This document shows positions 5,263-6,158 of a stretch of 6,158 nucleotides of DNA, piece after piece. This DNA is from Candidatus Aerophobota bacterium (GTDB lineage Bacteria; Chlamydiota; Chlamydiia; Chlamydiales; GCA-2402025): assembly GCA_002402025.1 (NCBI GenBank), contig NVUU01000103.1, positions 1 through 6,158 on the forward strand, given 5' to 3'. A program made the translations under genes and the position numbers. The stretch's first letter is position 1. Each line of letters starts with the position of its first letter. The notes beneath the pieces are model-generated. The model saw only the letters and a list, made by a program, of their open reading frames with translations, searched no databases and had not been told where the DNA came from.

Positions 5263-6158
5263 ATGTTACTAGATCCAGAACTCGCTGAGTTTTTGAAAAA
5301 TGTTTCAGAGTCCGGCAATAAGGCTTTTGAAATCATGTCCATTGATGATATGCGCCAAGCAACAAAGCGTTTGAGTGTTTTTTATGGGGATGTAGAGCCT
5401 GTACATAAAGTAGAAACAAGAGCGATAAAAGCCGATGACCACGACTTTCTTGTGCGTATTTATCATCCTAGTCCTGCAAAAAAATTGCCTATGCTCCTTT
5501 ACTTTCATGCAGGAGGCTATGTAAGAGGAGATGTAGAACTTTGTGATCCAATTTGCAGAAAAATAGCAAATAGATCCTCTTGCATAGTCATCTCAGTAAA
5601 TTATAGACTTGCACCAGAAGACAAGTTTCCTGCAGCTCTAGAAGATGCTTATACGACGCTTTGCTTTGCTCATCGCTATGCTCATGAGATTGGAGGTAGC
5701 AAAGATCATATCGCAGTTGCAGGAGACAGCACAGGCGGTAACTTAGCTACAGTGCTGACTCTTCTTACAAGAGAGAGAAAAGGACCTAAAATTTCTTTTC
5801 AGATTCTTATGTATCCTGTTGTAGACTATACGTATAGTTTTCCATCTCATGAGAAATTTGCTAAAGGGTACTTCATGACAGAAGAAGCTCTAAAATTTTA
5901 CGAGTCTCAGTATTTTCCTCCTGATGCTGATAGAAAAGATCCTTATATTTCGCCTTACTTCATCAAGCATTTTGATAATCTTCCACCGGCCTATATTATT
6001 ACTGCAGAATGTGATCCCGTGCGTGATGAAGGTGAAGCGTATGCAGAAAAACTAAAGAAGAGTGGTATTAAAGTTGTTCACTACAGGTTTAAAGGAACGA
6101 TGCATGCCTTTATTTACTTCTCTCCCATATCTAAGAAAGCTGATGAGGCGATTTTTTC
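5263..6158 (+). CDS. Alpha/beta-hydrolase, hormone-sensitive-lipase (HSL) family esterase, 3' end cut by window
   Basis: 298 codons are visible and no stop is reached. HSL esterases are commonly a little over 300 residues, so only a short tail is probably missing. The protein should be a soluble cytoplasmic esterase or lipase acting on carboxylic esters, as there is no signal peptide. The landmarks occur in family order: the oxyanion-hole motif HAGG (82-85, where HGGG is usual), YRLAPE (114-119), the nucleophile elbow GDSTGG with Ser156 (154-159), DPVRDE with catalytic Asp251 (251-256), and MHAF with catalytic His281 (280-283). The N-terminal 50 residues form the usual helical cap region. ATG 5263 is the first possible start because an in-frame TAG lies at 5254-5256. 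The ribosome site is weak (GTAGAGA just upstream), which hints at low translation. It appears to be transcribed on its own, away from the leftward pair. The natural substrate is unknown. Confidence 0.9.
   Translation, partial: MLLDPELAEFLKNVSESGNKAFEIMSIDDMRQATKRLSVFYGDVEPVHKVETRAIKADDHDFLVRIYHPSPAKKLPMLLYFHAGGYVRGDVELCDPICRKIANRSSCIVISVNYRLAPEDKFPAALEDAYTTLCFAHRYAHEIGGSKDHIAVAGDSTGGNLATVLTLLTRERKGPKISFQILMYPVVDYTYSFPSHEKFAKGYFMTEEALKFYESQYFPPDADRKDPYISPYFIKHFDNLPPAYIITAECDPVRDEGEAYAEKLKKSGIKVVHYRFKGTMHAFIYFSPISKKADEAIF

Noticed and set aside
5305..5508. A - strand open frame of 67 codons
   Set aside because: It is antisense to the hydrolase, whose + frame is open for 298 codons with all family motifs.

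Overview
The window is AT-rich bacterial DNA, densely coded. It holds four complete genes, one gene running off the right edge, and a possible gene tail at the left edge. The gene content best fits a member of the Chlamydiota, probably an environmental (Parachlamydia/Simkania-like) lineage. The grounds are a compact bacterial NSS transporter, lineage-type secreted proteins with Trp-anchored repeats, and an envelope enzyme carrying eukaryote-like leucine-rich repeats. This placement is inference from protein style, not from a marker gene.

Left block, + strand (1-3783): a possible membrane-protein tail stops two bases before a sodium-coupled neurotransmitter:sodium symporter (NSS, LeuT-fold) gene. 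A 12-base gap, with a ribosome site overlapping the stop, leads into a 774-residue membrane phosphotransferase. That protein has a five-helix N-terminus, an LtaS/OpgB-type sulfatase-fold catalytic domain with all four metal/catalytic residues, and an unexpected C-terminal block of 26-residue cysteine-containing leucine-rich repeats. The genes look co-transcribed and translationally coupled. A perfect 13-bp hairpin closes the block.

Middle block, - strand (3822-5042): two genes separated by 18 bases and each preceded by a good Shine-Dalgarno site. The first transcribed (4452-5042) encodes a secreted protein built of two copies of one Trp-anchored module. The second (3822-4433) encodes a membrane-anchored protein with His/Gly/Pro-rich repeat tails. 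Neither has a recognised function. The block converges on the + block and shares the terminator hairpin at 3789-3819.

Right block: an AT-rich 220-bp divergent intergenic region (5043-5262), then an alpha/beta-hydrolase of the hormone-sensitive-lipase family on the + strand, cut off by the window end near its C-terminus with its catalytic Ser, Asp and His all present.

No tRNA, rRNA, CRISPR, insertion sequence or phage gene is visible. The most noteworthy item is the LtaS-like/LRR fusion. Next are the substituted Na1 site of the NSS transporter and the two repeat-built orphan envelope proteins.
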